Source: Candidatus Palauibacter rhopaloidicola (lineage in GTDB: Bacteria; Gemmatimonadota; Gemmatimonadetes; Palauibacterales; Palauibacteraceae). From it: a stretch of 64,000 nucleotides of DNA. Shown here in pieces: positions 28,324-36,832 of the stretch. Numbering within the stretch: position 1 is the first letter of the stretch; each line of letters begins with the position of its first letter. Location: the NCBI GenBank assembly GCA_026914155.1, contig JAPPGH010000008.1:124001-188000 (forward strand), read 5' to 3'. The position numbers were made by a program, and so were the translations under genes. Below the pieces are notes generated by a model. The model had not been told where the DNA came from. It ran no database searches and worked only from the letters and a program-made list of their open reading frames with translations.

Positions 28324-28351
28324 TTGGCAACCCCTTGAGGAATTGTCTACT
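28324..28351 (+). promoter_or_regulatory. Possible promoter of the YVTN-peptidase-barrel operon
   Basis: TTGGCA, a 16-base spacer and TCTACT lie about 90 bases upstream of the first gene of the plus-strand operon, in the 130-base gap shared with the divergent rnpB. The -10 matches the consensus at four of six positions. Confidence 0.35.
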
Positions 28352-28438
28352 CTAAGGTAGGAGGAGAAGTCTCCGGCGGAAGCGGTTTCCGGGCCCGGAG
28401 GCTTCAGGGAGAAGGAGTCGCGAACGCGCGTAAATCGT

Positions 28439-29572
28439 ATGCTACCTGAGTCTGCCATACCCCGCATGGCGCTGGCCCTGTGGGCGCTGGGAACGACGGC
28501 CGCGACGGCTACGCCCGCGGTCTCCCAGGACACCAGCCCTGACGGCCCGTCGTCGTATTACGTCTACGTGGCGGCCGAATCGGAGGATCGCGTCGATCTC
28601 GTCCGGTTCGATGGCACCGGTGCGTCGGTGCTGGATTCCGTCTTCGTGGGCCGTTTCCCCACGGAAATCGACGGGCCGCACGGCCTGGCGGTCGATCCGA
28701 GCGGGGAACGGTGGTACGTGACGCTCGCCCACGGGAACCCCTTCGGCACGGTCGTCGCCTATTCCACGGAGACGAACCGCCCGCTCGGGAGCGCGGAGCT
28801 GGGGCTCTTCCCCGCCACCATGCAGGTGACGCCGGCAGGGCTGCTCTTCGCGGCGAACTTCAACCTGCACGGCGAACACGAGCCGAGTTCGGTGTCCGTC
28901 GTCGACGTCGGGGCGATGATCGAGGTCGCGCAGATTCCGACCTGCACGATGCCGCACGGCTCGCGGCTCACGGCGGACGGGGCGCGGCACTACTCCGTGT
29001 GCATGATGGATGAGATGCTCGTGGAGGTCGACGCGCACCGGCTCGAGGTCACGCAGCGCTTTCTCCTCCACCCGGGCTCGGAGCAGGCGTGGCCGCACGA
29101 CTGGCTCCCGACGCGGCCCGTGGGAGCGACCGCGTGCAGCCCGACGTGGGCCCACCCGGCCGTGGGCGGACGCCACGTGTACGTCGCGTGCAACCGGAAC
29201 GCGGAGGTGCTGGAGATCGATGTGGGGTCGTGGCGCGTGACGCGACGGTTCGAGACGGGCGAGGGTCCGTACAATCTCGATGTGACGCCGGACGGCGCCT
29301 ACCTCGTGGTGACGTACAAGGGCGGGCAGGCGACCGGCGTCTGGGATCTGGCCGACGGGACGGAAGTGGCCCGGGTTCCGAACACGCGGACGCTGCCGCA
29401 CGGGATCGCGATCTCCCCGGATTCCCGGTACGCCTTCGTGAGCGTGGAGGGCGTGGGCGGAGAGCCGGGAACGGTGGACGTGATCGACCTGCGAGCCGGG
29501 GTCCGGGCGGCCAGCGTCGACGTGGGGAAGCAGGCGGGCGGCATCGCCTTCTGGAAGGCGGAGCCGCGGTGA
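28439..29572 (+). CDS. Secreted YVTN/YncE-like beta-propeller protein
   Basis: This 377-residue protein has an N-terminal signal peptide (ATG at 28439; a second ATG at 28466 gives a more ordinary signal sequence ending AVSQD). The rest is a beta-propeller of YVTN-type repeats: GPHGLAVDPSGERWYVTL, MPHGSRLTADGARHYSV, GPYNLDVTPDGAYLVVTYK and LPHGIAISPDSRYAFVSV are clear blades. Two cysteines occur in ACSPTWAHPAV and YVACNRN. Such propellers bind ligands or proteins outside the cytoplasm; no enzyme function can be named. The next gene starts inside its stop codon (GTGA), so the two are coupled. Confidence 0.85.
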   Translation: MLPESAIPRMALALWALGTTAATATPAVSQDTSPDGPSSYYVYVAAESEDRVDLVRFDGTGASVLDSVFVGRFPTEIDGPHGLAVDPSGERWYVTLAHGNPFGTVVAYSTETNRPLGSAELGLFPATMQVTPAGLLFAANFNLHGEHEPSSVSVVDVGAMIEVAQIPTCTMPHGSRLTADGARHYSVCMMDEMLVEVDAHRLEVTQRFLLHPGSEQAWPHDWLPTRPVGATACSPTWAHPAVGGRHVYVACNRNAEVLEIDVGSWRVTRRFETGEGPYNLDVTPDGAYLVVTYKGGQATGVWDLADGTEVARVPNTRTLPHGIAISPDSRYAFVSVEGVGGEPGTVDVIDLRAGVRAASVDVGKQAGGIAFWKAEPR

Positions 29573-32469
29573 GGCGCGGCGCGCTGGCTGTGCTCGCGGG
29601 GGTGCTCGCGGTCGCGTGCGGGGATGGGGGGAGCACGGAACTCGGCTCTCCGCCGACGACGCTCGTCTCCGTTTCCGCCGCCGTGGACACGATCGTGACG
29701 GGAGAGGCCACCGACCCCCCGATCGCGGTCCGGGTCGAGGATGCGCTCGGAAACGCGGTCGAGGGGGCGCCGGTCCGCTTCGTGATCTTGCGGGGCGAGG
29801 GCGAGCTGTCGCCGGGGGTCGCGGTCACGGGGCAGAACGGCGTAGCGGAGTCGGTCTACCGCGCGGGGCCCACGCCGGGCGAGGCGGAGATCCAGGCGGA
29901 CATCCCGAGTGCCGCGAACGTCCCGGCGCTCCGCTTCCTCGTCTTCGCGGAGACCGCGGACTCTGTCCGTCTGAGCATCGTGGAGGGAGACGGCCAGCGG
30001 GCGGAGGCGGGGAGCCAGCTGCCGCTCCCGTTTTCCATCCGGGCGGAGACGACGAGCGGCGCCCCGGCCGGCGGCGTCCGCATCGCTTTCGCCTGGACGG
30101 CGCCTGAAGCAGGCCCGCCCGCGCAGGAAGCGGCGGGACCGCCGGCACCGCCGGAGGCGGGGGACACGGCGGCCGTGGCGGAACCGCCGGCGCCGCCCGC
30201 GCTGGAGGACTCGCCGGAAGAGTCGCCGGAAACCGGGGGAGCCCTCACGCACGATATCGTGATGACGGACGCGGACGGACGCGGCGGGGCGGTCTTCACG
30301 CTGGGCTCGCGTCCGGGCGAGTACCGGATCCACGTGTTCGCCACGGCCGGCGTGTACTCGGACACGCTCTCCTTCTCGGCCACGGCGCTCGCATCGCCGG
30401 GCGGCGCCGTACAACTCGACTCGGTCGGGAACGGGAGACTCGCCGCGGGCACGCGGGCGCTCCTCTACGGCGGCGGCTTCCGCCCGGTCGCGGCCGACAA
30501 CGAGGTGTGGATCGAAGGCACGGCGGCGACGGTGGTGAGCGCCACGGAGACGGAACTCACGGTTGAAGTGCCGGCCTTCGCCCGTACCTGCCTGCCCGAG
30601 CGCGAGGTCGGCGTGCGGGTGCTCGCCGGCACCGATGCCAGCAACGGCCTGCTGGTTCCGATCGAACCGGCCAACCTGCGCGTGGGTCTCGAGGTCGGTG
30701 AATCGCTTACCCTGCGCGGGCCCGTCGAGGTCGAATGCGTTCAGTTCCCGCCCGGAGCGCCCCTCGAAGCGGAAGAGGCGGGAGAGGCGGGAGCACCGGG
30801 AGCGCCCGAAGACGCGGGGGCGGTGACGCGGGAATACCGGATCGTCATCGGCAACACGGGGCGCGGCGCCTCGAGCGGGCTCCCGCTCCGGCTCACGATG
30901 CGGACGCCCGCCGACATGTCGGGGGATGGACCGGCGGCGGCGCTCGGCCCCGGCACGATCGATTCCCGGGTCGCGGAGGCCGCGCTCGCCGGCACGCGCA
31001 GGGATGTCGGGATTCGTGCCCGCACGCTCGCGCAACTTGTTCAGGCCCGGATCTCGCCCCTTCGGCCCGATGGCTCGACGGCGGTTTCCGCGCCACTCCC
31101 GGGAGACACGCTCGAGTACTTCTTCTCCGTCGGTCCGGAGCTGACGGCGAGCTGCGTCGACCCCACGAGGACGGTACGGGGAACGGTGCGGGCCGTGGGC
31201 GACGGCGTGGTCCTGGTGGAGGATGTCGCGGCGCCCGCGGGAGGTCCGACGGAGGAGGAGTGGCTCGCGCTCGCCGGAGAACTGGACGCGACGGTGCTGC
31301 CGGCCGTGACCTCCTACTTCGGCCCGCCCGAGGACATCGACCGGAACGGGCGGATCGTCGTCCTGTTCACGCCCGATGTGAACCGGCTCGGCGACGGCGA
31401 GGCGGGGGTCAGCGGATTCTCCCTCCCCCAGGACCTTGCCGCCTCGGGCCGGGGCGACGGCGAACTGTCGGACCCGGACGGCGGGATCTGCCCGGCGAGC
31501 AACGAGGCGGAGATCGTCTACAGCGCGAGCGCGGACCCCGAGGCGACGCTCGGCCGCGCCGTCTCGACGGAGGACCTGCTGCGGGAGACGCCGGCCCTCG
31601 TGGCGCACGAAGTCCAGCACATCGTGAGCGCCGGGCGCCGCGTGCCGGTTTCCTCGGCGGGGTTCGGGGCCGCCGAGGAAGTATGGCTGGATGAGGCGCT
31701 CTCGAGTCTGGCCGAGGAAGTGGCGGGGCTCGCCGCACTCGGGCTCCCCGTGGGCGACCGCCTCACCTTCGACCGCGTGTCCGAGACGCCCGAGGAACTC
31801 GAGGCCTTCAACGCCTACATGCTGGGCAACTTCCGGAACCTCGGCCTGTACATGCTCGGACTTCCGGGGGCCCCCACGGTGTCGACGGACGACCTGGACG
31901 GTGTCGGCGGTTTGCAGATGCGAGGCTTCGGCTGGTTCCTCCTGCGACGGCTGGCGGACCAGGCGGGAGGGGACGAAAGGGCCTTCTTCCGGTCCGTCGT
32001 CGGGGGCGGACAGAACTACGGGCGCGGGATCGCGAACCTGGAGCGGGTCACGGGAAGGGAGTGGGCGAACATCCTGGCGGACGTGTCGGCGTCGCTGGCG
32101 CTGGGCGCGGGGACGCTGGACGCGGGCGCGGAGGATTCCCCGGAGGAGGAGCTCGAAGCGCCGGAGGCGGGGCCGGACCTGGGGCCGCCGCTCGCCGCGG
32201 CAACGTGGGACGCCACCGATGTGTTCCGGTCCTTGAATCAGGATACGGACACTCGATCGGGTCTTCCGGCCGCGATCGCGCTCCGGGCCGAGCCGCTGGG
32301 GTTTGAAACCCGGGTGCTGAGCCTCGACGTAAGGCCGTCGAGCGTACAGTACTTTTCACTCGCCTCGGTTCCCGGCGCGCCGGGTCTTTCGCTGTCGCTG
32401 GAAACGGCGGGAGGAACCCCGGCGGGTGAGACCGCGGAACCGCTAATCACGATCGTGAGGATCAAATGA
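29569..32469 (+). CDS. Large lipoprotein with Ig-like, IPT/TIG-like and zinc-peptidase domains
   Basis: This 966-residue protein has a lipobox (VLAVACGDGG, Cys about residue 17). Next come Ig-like segments (about 30-285) broken by an Ala/Pro/Glu-rich linker, an IPT/TIG-like domain (about 290-370) and a further beta region. The probable metallopeptidase domain spans about 550-870. Its zinc motif is HEVQH (about residues 680-684), followed by EEVWLDEALSSLAEE, which can supply the third ligand. The layout resembles M30 (hyicolysin-type) peptidases. A short PPC-like C-terminal domain ends the protein. The GTG start overlaps the stop of the propeller gene. It is likely anchored at the cell surface; substrate unknown. 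Confidence 0.8.
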   Translation: MRRGALAVLAGVLAVACGDGGSTELGSPPTTLVSVSAAVDTIVTGEATDPPIAVRVEDALGNAVEGAPVRFVILRGEGELSPGVAVTGQNGVAESVYRAGPTPGEAEIQADIPSAANVPALRFLVFAETADSVRLSIVEGDGQRAEAGSQLPLPFSIRAETTSGAPAGGVRIAFAWTAPEAGPPAQEAAGPPAPPEAGDTAAVAEPPAPPALEDSPEESPETGGALTHDIVMTDADGRGGAVFTLGSRPGEYRIHVFATAGVYSDTLSFSATALASPGGAVQLDSVGNGRLAAGTRALLYGGGFRPVAADNEVWIEGTAATVVSATETELTVEVPAFARTCLPEREVGVRVLAGTDASNGLLVPIEPANLRVGLEVGESLTLRGPVEVECVQFPPGAPLEAEEAGEAGAPGAPEDAGAVTREYRIVIGNTGRGASSGLPLRLTMRTPADMSGDGPAAALGPGTIDSRVAEAALAGTRRDVGIRARTLAQLVQARISPLRPDGSTAVSAPLPGDTLEYFFSVGPELTASCVDPTRTVRGTVRAVGDGVVLVEDVAAPAGGPTEEEWLALAGELDATVLPAVTSYFGPPEDIDRNGRIVVLFTPDVNRLGDGEAGVSGFSLPQDLAASGRGDGELSDPDGGICPASNEAEIVYSASADPEATLGRAVSTEDLLRETPALVAHEVQHIVSAGRRVPVSSAGFGAAEEVWLDEALSSLAEEVAGLAALGLPVGDRLTFDRVSETPEELEAFNAYMLGNFRNLGLYMLGLPGAPTVSTDDLDGVGGLQMRGFGWFLLRRLADQAGGDERAFFRSVVGGGQNYGRGIANLERVTGREWANILADVSASLALGAGTLDAGAEDSPEEELEAPEAGPDLGPPLAAATWDATDVFRSLNQDTDTRSGLPAAIALRAEPLGFETRVLSLDVRPSSVQYFSLASVPGAPGLSLSLETAGGTPAGETAEPLITIVRIK

Positions 32470-33125
32470 GACGCCCGTTCGGCGTTCTTCTCTTTTTCTT
32501 TCTCTTCCTGTGCGGGCTCGCTCCCGGAGCGTCGAAGCTGGCGGCCCAGATGACCCCCGCGGCGCCGTTCGGCGACGATACCGGTCCGGAATTCTTCGGA
32601 CTCGCCGGCGTCATCCAGCCCCTCAACAACCTCACGGACAATACCGGCGCGTACGGCATCGTAATTCCGCCGGACGTGATGATGGGGGGCGAAGCGACCT
32701 ACTGGGCCTCGCGGTCGGTCGGAATCGGCGTCATGGGGCTCTATTCCCCGGCGACACTCGAAGGCGTCGGCGGCGGACTCGGACGCGGTCTCGGAACGCT
32801 CGGCGAAATGGAGTACCTGGCGGGCACGGTGAACCTGACGTTCCGGCTGCGGTCGTCGGGCTCGGCGGGCGCGCTCGAACCGTACTTCACGGTGGGCGGA
32901 GGGCTCCGGCAGTTGAAGTTCTACGGCGCCGAAGTGCCGAAACTCAGCGCCACGGATCCGATGGTGACGGCCGCGGTCGGGGTCCGGGTCCATCTCATAT
33001 CATCGCTCTGGTTCCGGGGCGAACTCCGGGACATGGCGTCCTACTACATCTCTGCCCAGACGGACGCGTCGAAGCTGCAGAACGACATCGGCATTTCGAT
33101 CGGCTTCGGCGTCCGCTACCGCTAG
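32466..33125 (+). CDS. Putative outer-membrane beta-barrel protein
   Basis: This 219-residue protein has a signal peptide ending KLAAQ (about residue 28). The remainder is Gly-rich with alternating hydrophobic strands (GVMGLYSPATL, YLAGTVNLTFRL, LEPYFTVGGGLRQL, PMVTAAVGVRVHL, GISIGFGVRYR) and ends in an aromatic-Arg pair, as small outer-membrane barrels do. I cannot assign a named family. The ATG overlaps the stop of the peptidase lipoprotein (ATGA). Its TAG stop shares the bases CTAG with the stop of the convergent FG-GAP gene. Confidence 0.75.
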   Translation: MRRPFGVLLFFFLFLCGLAPGASKLAAQMTPAAPFGDDTGPEFFGLAGVIQPLNNLTDNTGAYGIVIPPDVMMGGEATYWASRSVGIGVMGLYSPATLEGVGGGLGRGLGTLGEMEYLAGTVNLTFRLRSSGSAGALEPYFTVGGGLRQLKFYGAEVPKLSATDPMVTAAVGVRVHLISSLWFRGELRDMASYYISAQTDASKLQNDIGISIGFGVRYR

Positions 33126-36100
33126 CCGGACGGGCGTCGCGCTCCGGCGGGCGGGACGCGTACCTCCAGGGTCCCGGGCGGGATCGAAACGGACGTCTCC
33201 TCGCCATTCGGCCACACGACGTGCAGCGTCGCGGGGCCGGCGGGCGCGCGGCCGGCCAGGCCGAGCGTCTGCGCCGATTCGTGGCGGGCCAGGTAACCCT
33301 CCCCCGACCGGACCTCCCGCGCCGGACCGAACGTGCCGTCCGCGTATTCGAGCCGGAGGCGGGCGCCGATGGCCCGCGGGTTCGCGGAGGGGCCCTCGAG
33401 CGTGACCCGAAGGCCGGGCGTCGCACCGACGTTGCGGTAGAGCCGGGTCTCGCCGCCGTTGACGCCGAAGGCCACGTCCACCCGCCCGTCGCGGTCGTGG
33501 TCCGCGAGCGAGACAGCCCGCGCGTCTCCGTAGACGGCGATCCCGGACCGGGGGCCCGGAACGGGCTCGAAGCCGCCTTGGCCGTCCCCTCTCAGCCAGA
33601 GCCCGCGCCCCGCGTCGTAGCGCGGCGCCCCCGGTCGGCCGGCGTAGAAGTTCTGCGCGAGGACGAGATCTTCGTGGCCGTCCCCGTCGAGGTCGGCGCC
33701 GGCGACGCCGAACGCCGGCGCGCGCTGGGCCGCCGCGGGCAGCGGGGCGCTCTCGAAGCCGGAAGGGCGATTGAGCCACACGGTGTGGCGGAGTTCGTTC
33801 GCGTCCAGCCGGAGCTCGGGGTCCAGGCCGCCGACGAGGTCGGTCAGGGGCGCGCGCGCGAACCGCTCGTACGTCACGCGGAGGAGGGCGGAGAGTCCGC
33901 CGGGGACGGCGAGCGCGTCTCTGCCCCGCAGGGGGCGCCACATGCCGGATTCCATCCGGGCCTCGACGAGATCGACGATGCCGTCGCGATTCATGTCGCC
34001 GTAGATGAGGGAGTAGGCGGACGGCAGGTCGAGATTCGCGCCCCAGCCAGTCGCGACGAGGTCGGGCCGTCCGTCCTCATCGAAGTCCGCGGCGGCGAGG
34101 CCGTTCCAGCGCCCGGTGAGACGCGTGAGCCCCAGCGCGTCGCTCACATCGGTGAAACGGCCCCCGTCGTTGCGGAAGAGGCGGACGCTGCCCCACTCGA
34201 GGGCGAGCGCGAGGTCGGGGTCGCCATCGAGATCGTAGTCCGTGAAGAGGGCGGCGGAGACGAGTCCGAGGCGCGCGAAGGGGAGGGAGCGCTCCGCGTC
34301 GACGCGCAGCGCCGCGCCGTCGTGGACCAGCAGGCGGGAGTCGACCGCGATGGGGTAGGCGCCGGGGGCGACGCGTCCGCCCACGAAGAGGTCGAGGTCG
34401 CCGTCGCCGTCGATGTCGGCTTGCGCGAGCGGACCGGTCGCCGCGGGGAGCCGCCCGGGCGGGGGGCCGGGAGCTTCGATGAGCGGGGGCGCCGGCGCGG
34501 AGGCGCCGAGCGGCGCCGCGATGACCGCGGGGACGGCCGCGGCCTCCGCGGGCGAGCCCGCCTCGTAGGCGCTCATGCCGATGAGCAGCGCGACGCGACC
34601 GTCGACCGCGCGATGCGGCAGCACGGCGGTCGCGTCCCACGCCAGCGCGGGCACGAGGGCGCGCGGCGCGGCGAAACCGTCGCCCTCGTTCCGAATCAGG
34701 ACCGGGCTGCCCCCCCGGCCGCTCCCGACCACGAGATCCGCATCGCCATCGTCCTCCACGTCGATCCAGGATACGCCCGGGCCGAGGCGATCGAGCGAGT
34801 GGGGCAGGAGCGGCTGCCGGAACCGGTCGTCGAAGGGCGATTCGACGTGCCGGTGCCCGAGCCGATCCGAGATGTCGACGAAATGCGCGCCGGCCTCGGC
34901 TGTCGCCGCCGTGGCGGGGCCGGCCGCGTCGGGAGCCACCGGCTGCGCGGTGACGGCGTCGATCGCGTATTCGCGGTTCGCGACGACGCCTTCGAGCCGC
35001 GAGCGGCGGCCGTCCGGCCAGTCGACGGCGATGACCATCTCCCCCTCCGCCGCGGCGGCGAAGCTCGCGACGGGTTCCGACGAGGAGAGATAGGCGCCTC
35101 CCGCGGTGATCTCCCGCACCTGGGCGGGCGTCCCGTCGGACCCCTCGAGACGGATCCGGGCGCCGATGCCGCGCGTGTTGGGGCCCGGGCCCCGCAGACG
35201 CACCAGAATGCGCGGCGCGGCCGCGTCGTTTCGGTACATCACGGGCGGCGCGCCGAGCCGGGTCACGACGACGTCGAGGTCGCCGTCGCGGTCGAGATCG
35301 CCGGCCGCGAGACCGTGCGAGATGTCGGCCTCGTGCCCCCAGCGCCAACTCTCGCTGACGTCGGAGAAGCCGTCCTCCCCACCGCGGAAGGCGACGTTCG
35401 GCTGCGCGAGCGGCGGGAACATGCGCAGGGCCTGATCCGCCGGCAGCCCGGGGATCGCCGCCACGCGGGCGTTGGCGTCGCCGTCCAACTGGTCCCAGGC
35501 GTGTCCCGTCGTCACGAGGATGTCGTTCCAGCCGTCGAGGTCCGCGTCCATGATGAGCGCGCCCCACGTCCAGTCGGAGGCGGCGAGTCCGAGTTCCCAC
35601 GCCGCCTCGGCGAACGTTCCGTCCCCCCGGTTGAGCTGGACCGCGTTCCGGTTCACCTGGATTCTCGTGTCCGTGACGCCGGGCCGTTCGGCGACGGCCT
35701 CGTAGCTCGGGGTCTGGGCGAGGCGCACCGCCGCGTCGCGGGCGAGCATGTCGGTGGTGAGGAGATCGAGGTCGCCGTCGCGGTCGAGGTCTCCGACATC
35801 GACGGCCATCGAGGAGAGGCTCGTGGTGCGGACGGCGACGGCCGCGGCGGGCGCGAACGTCCCGTCGCCGCGGTTGATCCAGATTCCGTCCTCGCTGTTG
35901 AAGTCGTTCGCCACGTAGAGATCCGGGTCGCCGTCCTCGTCCCAGTCGCTGAACCTCGCGGCGAGCCCCCAGTCGCGCGTCGGCGCCGCGACGTTCCCGC
36001 GGGAACGCGTGAGGGGCGCCCGGGGAGCCGCGGGCGCGAACCGTCCGTCCCCGAGCCCGGTGTAATACTCGTCCGGCTCGCCAAGCTCGAAGCGGCGCAC

Positions 36101-36832
36101 GAAGCGGCCGTCGAACTCCACGCGGTAGTGCTCGTCGTAGAGTTCCCGCAGTTCCGGAAGGGTGTCGAGATTCCCGTCCTCGCCGCGCTGCAGGTGGTTG
36201 ATGTCGAGGACGTCCGGCGGGTAGAGGTCGTCGACCTGCCGCGTCTTGTAGTTGGCGACGTAGAGGTCCAGATGGCCGTCGCCGTCGGTGTCGGCCAGCG
36301 TGAGGGTCGTGCTCCCCCAGGCTCCGGCGAAGCCCGAGTCCTCGAGTTCCGCGAAGCCGCCCGCGCCGTCGCCGAGGAAGATCCGGTTGCGGGCCCCGTG
36401 GACCGCGATCAGCAGATCGAGGTCATCGTCTCCATCGATGTCGACGAGCGCGGCGCCTCTCGCGAGCACGTCCTCGAGCGCGAGGGCGGGCGGCGTGATC
36501 TCCTCGAAGCGCCAGCCGCCGAGGTTGCGGTAGAGCGCGCTCGCGCGCCCGAAGCCGGCGAAGAAGAGGTCCGCCAGGCCATCTCCGTCGACATCCCCGA
36601 TCGCCACGCCCTGCCCCTCCGCGCGCACCCGGTTGCGGAGGCGCGTCTCCTCGTCGACGTCGTACAGGAAGGACACGCCGAGGTCGGGAGCATCGAGCGG
36701 GCGGAAACCGCCCGAACCCCGCGGCCGCAGCTCCCGCCAGCGGTATCCGTCCGCCTCGACCCAGGGTCCGGGGTCCGGCGCCCCGCACGCCGAGACGAGG
36801 AGGGCCGCGGCGAGGAGCGTCCGTGTGTTCAG
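33122..36832 (-). CDS. FG-GAP/VCBS lipoprotein with two ASPIC/UnbV domains, CTG start
   Basis: This 1,236-residue protein is two CRTAC-like units in tandem. Each has FG-GAP propeller repeats (many D-x-D-x-D-G calcium loops, such as DVDGDG, DRDGDLD and DLDGDG) closed by an ASPIC/UnbV domain (about residues 545-625 and 1145-1225). The frame has no ATG, GTG or TTG before residue 53, but a CTG at 36832 opens a perfect lipoprotein signal (LLAAALLVSAC). This CTG overlaps the stop of the S9 peptidase gene as CTGA and has GGGGAGG a few bases upstream. The ordinary start at 36676 would remove the signal. Surface-exposed adhesive or ligand-binding role is inferred. Confidence 0.85.
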   Translation of the reverse strand: MNTRTLLAAALLVSACGAPDPGPWVEADGYRWRELRPRGSGGFRPLDAPDLGVSFLYDVDEETRLRNRVRAEGQGVAIGDVDGDGLADLFFAGFGRASALYRNLGGWRFEEITPPALALEDVLARGAALVDIDGDDDLDLLIAVHGARNRIFLGDGAGGFAELEDSGFAGAWGSTTLTLADTDGDGHLDLYVANYKTRQVDDLYPPDVLDINHLQRGEDGNLDTLPELRELYDEHYRVEFDGRFVRRFELGEPDEYYTGLGDGRFAPAAPRAPLTRSRGNVAAPTRDWGLAARFSDWDEDGDPDLYVANDFNSEDGIWINRGDGTFAPAAAVAVRTTSLSSMAVDVGDLDRDGDLDLLTTDMLARDAAVRLAQTPSYEAVAERPGVTDTRIQVNRNAVQLNRGDGTFAEAAWELGLAASDWTWGALIMDADLDGWNDILVTTGHAWDQLDGDANARVAAIPGLPADQALRMFPPLAQPNVAFRGGEDGFSDVSESWRWGHEADISHGLAAGDLDRDGDLDVVVTRLGAPPVMYRNDAAAPRILVRLRGPGPNTRGIGARIRLEGSDGTPAQVREITAGGAYLSSSEPVASFAAAAEGEMVIAVDWPDGRRSRLEGVVANREYAIDAVTAQPVAPDAAGPATAATAEAGAHFVDISDRLGHRHVESPFDDRFRQPLLPHSLDRLGPGVSWIDVEDDGDADLVVGSGRGGSPVLIRNEGDGFAAPRALVPALAWDATAVLPHRAVDGRVALLIGMSAYEAGSPAEAAAVPAVIAAPLGASAPAPPLIEAPGPPPGRLPAATGPLAQADIDGDGDLDLFVGGRVAPGAYPIAVDSRLLVHDGAALRVDAERSLPFARLGLVSAALFTDYDLDGDPDLALALEWGSVRLFRNDGGRFTDVSDALGLTRLTGRWNGLAAADFDEDGRPDLVATGWGANLDLPSAYSLIYGDMNRDGIVDLVEARMESGMWRPLRGRDALAVPGGLSALLRVTYERFARAPLTDLVGGLDPELRLDANELRHTVWLNRPSGFESAPLPAAAQRAPAFGVAGADLDGDGHEDLVLAQNFYAGRPGAPRYDAGRGLWLRGDGQGGFEPVPGPRSGIAVYGDARAVSLADHDRDGRVDVAFGVNGGETRLYRNVGATPGLRVTLEGPSANPRAIGARLRLEYADGTFGPAREVRSGEGYLARHESAQTLGLAGRAPAGPATLHVVWPNGEETSVSIPPGTLEVRVPPAGARRPSG
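35992..36007. repeat. 16-base perfect palindrome, core GTTCCCGCGGGAAC (copy 2 of 4)
   Basis: Same palindromic core as at 5895-5916. It lies inside the FG-GAP lipoprotein gene, in a different reading frame from the thiS copy. Confidence 0.9.

Noticed and set aside
28308..28350. Minus-strand promoter for rnpB
   Set aside because: TAGGTT is at a plausible -10 position but no acceptable -35 lies at 16-18 bases, so it was not listed.
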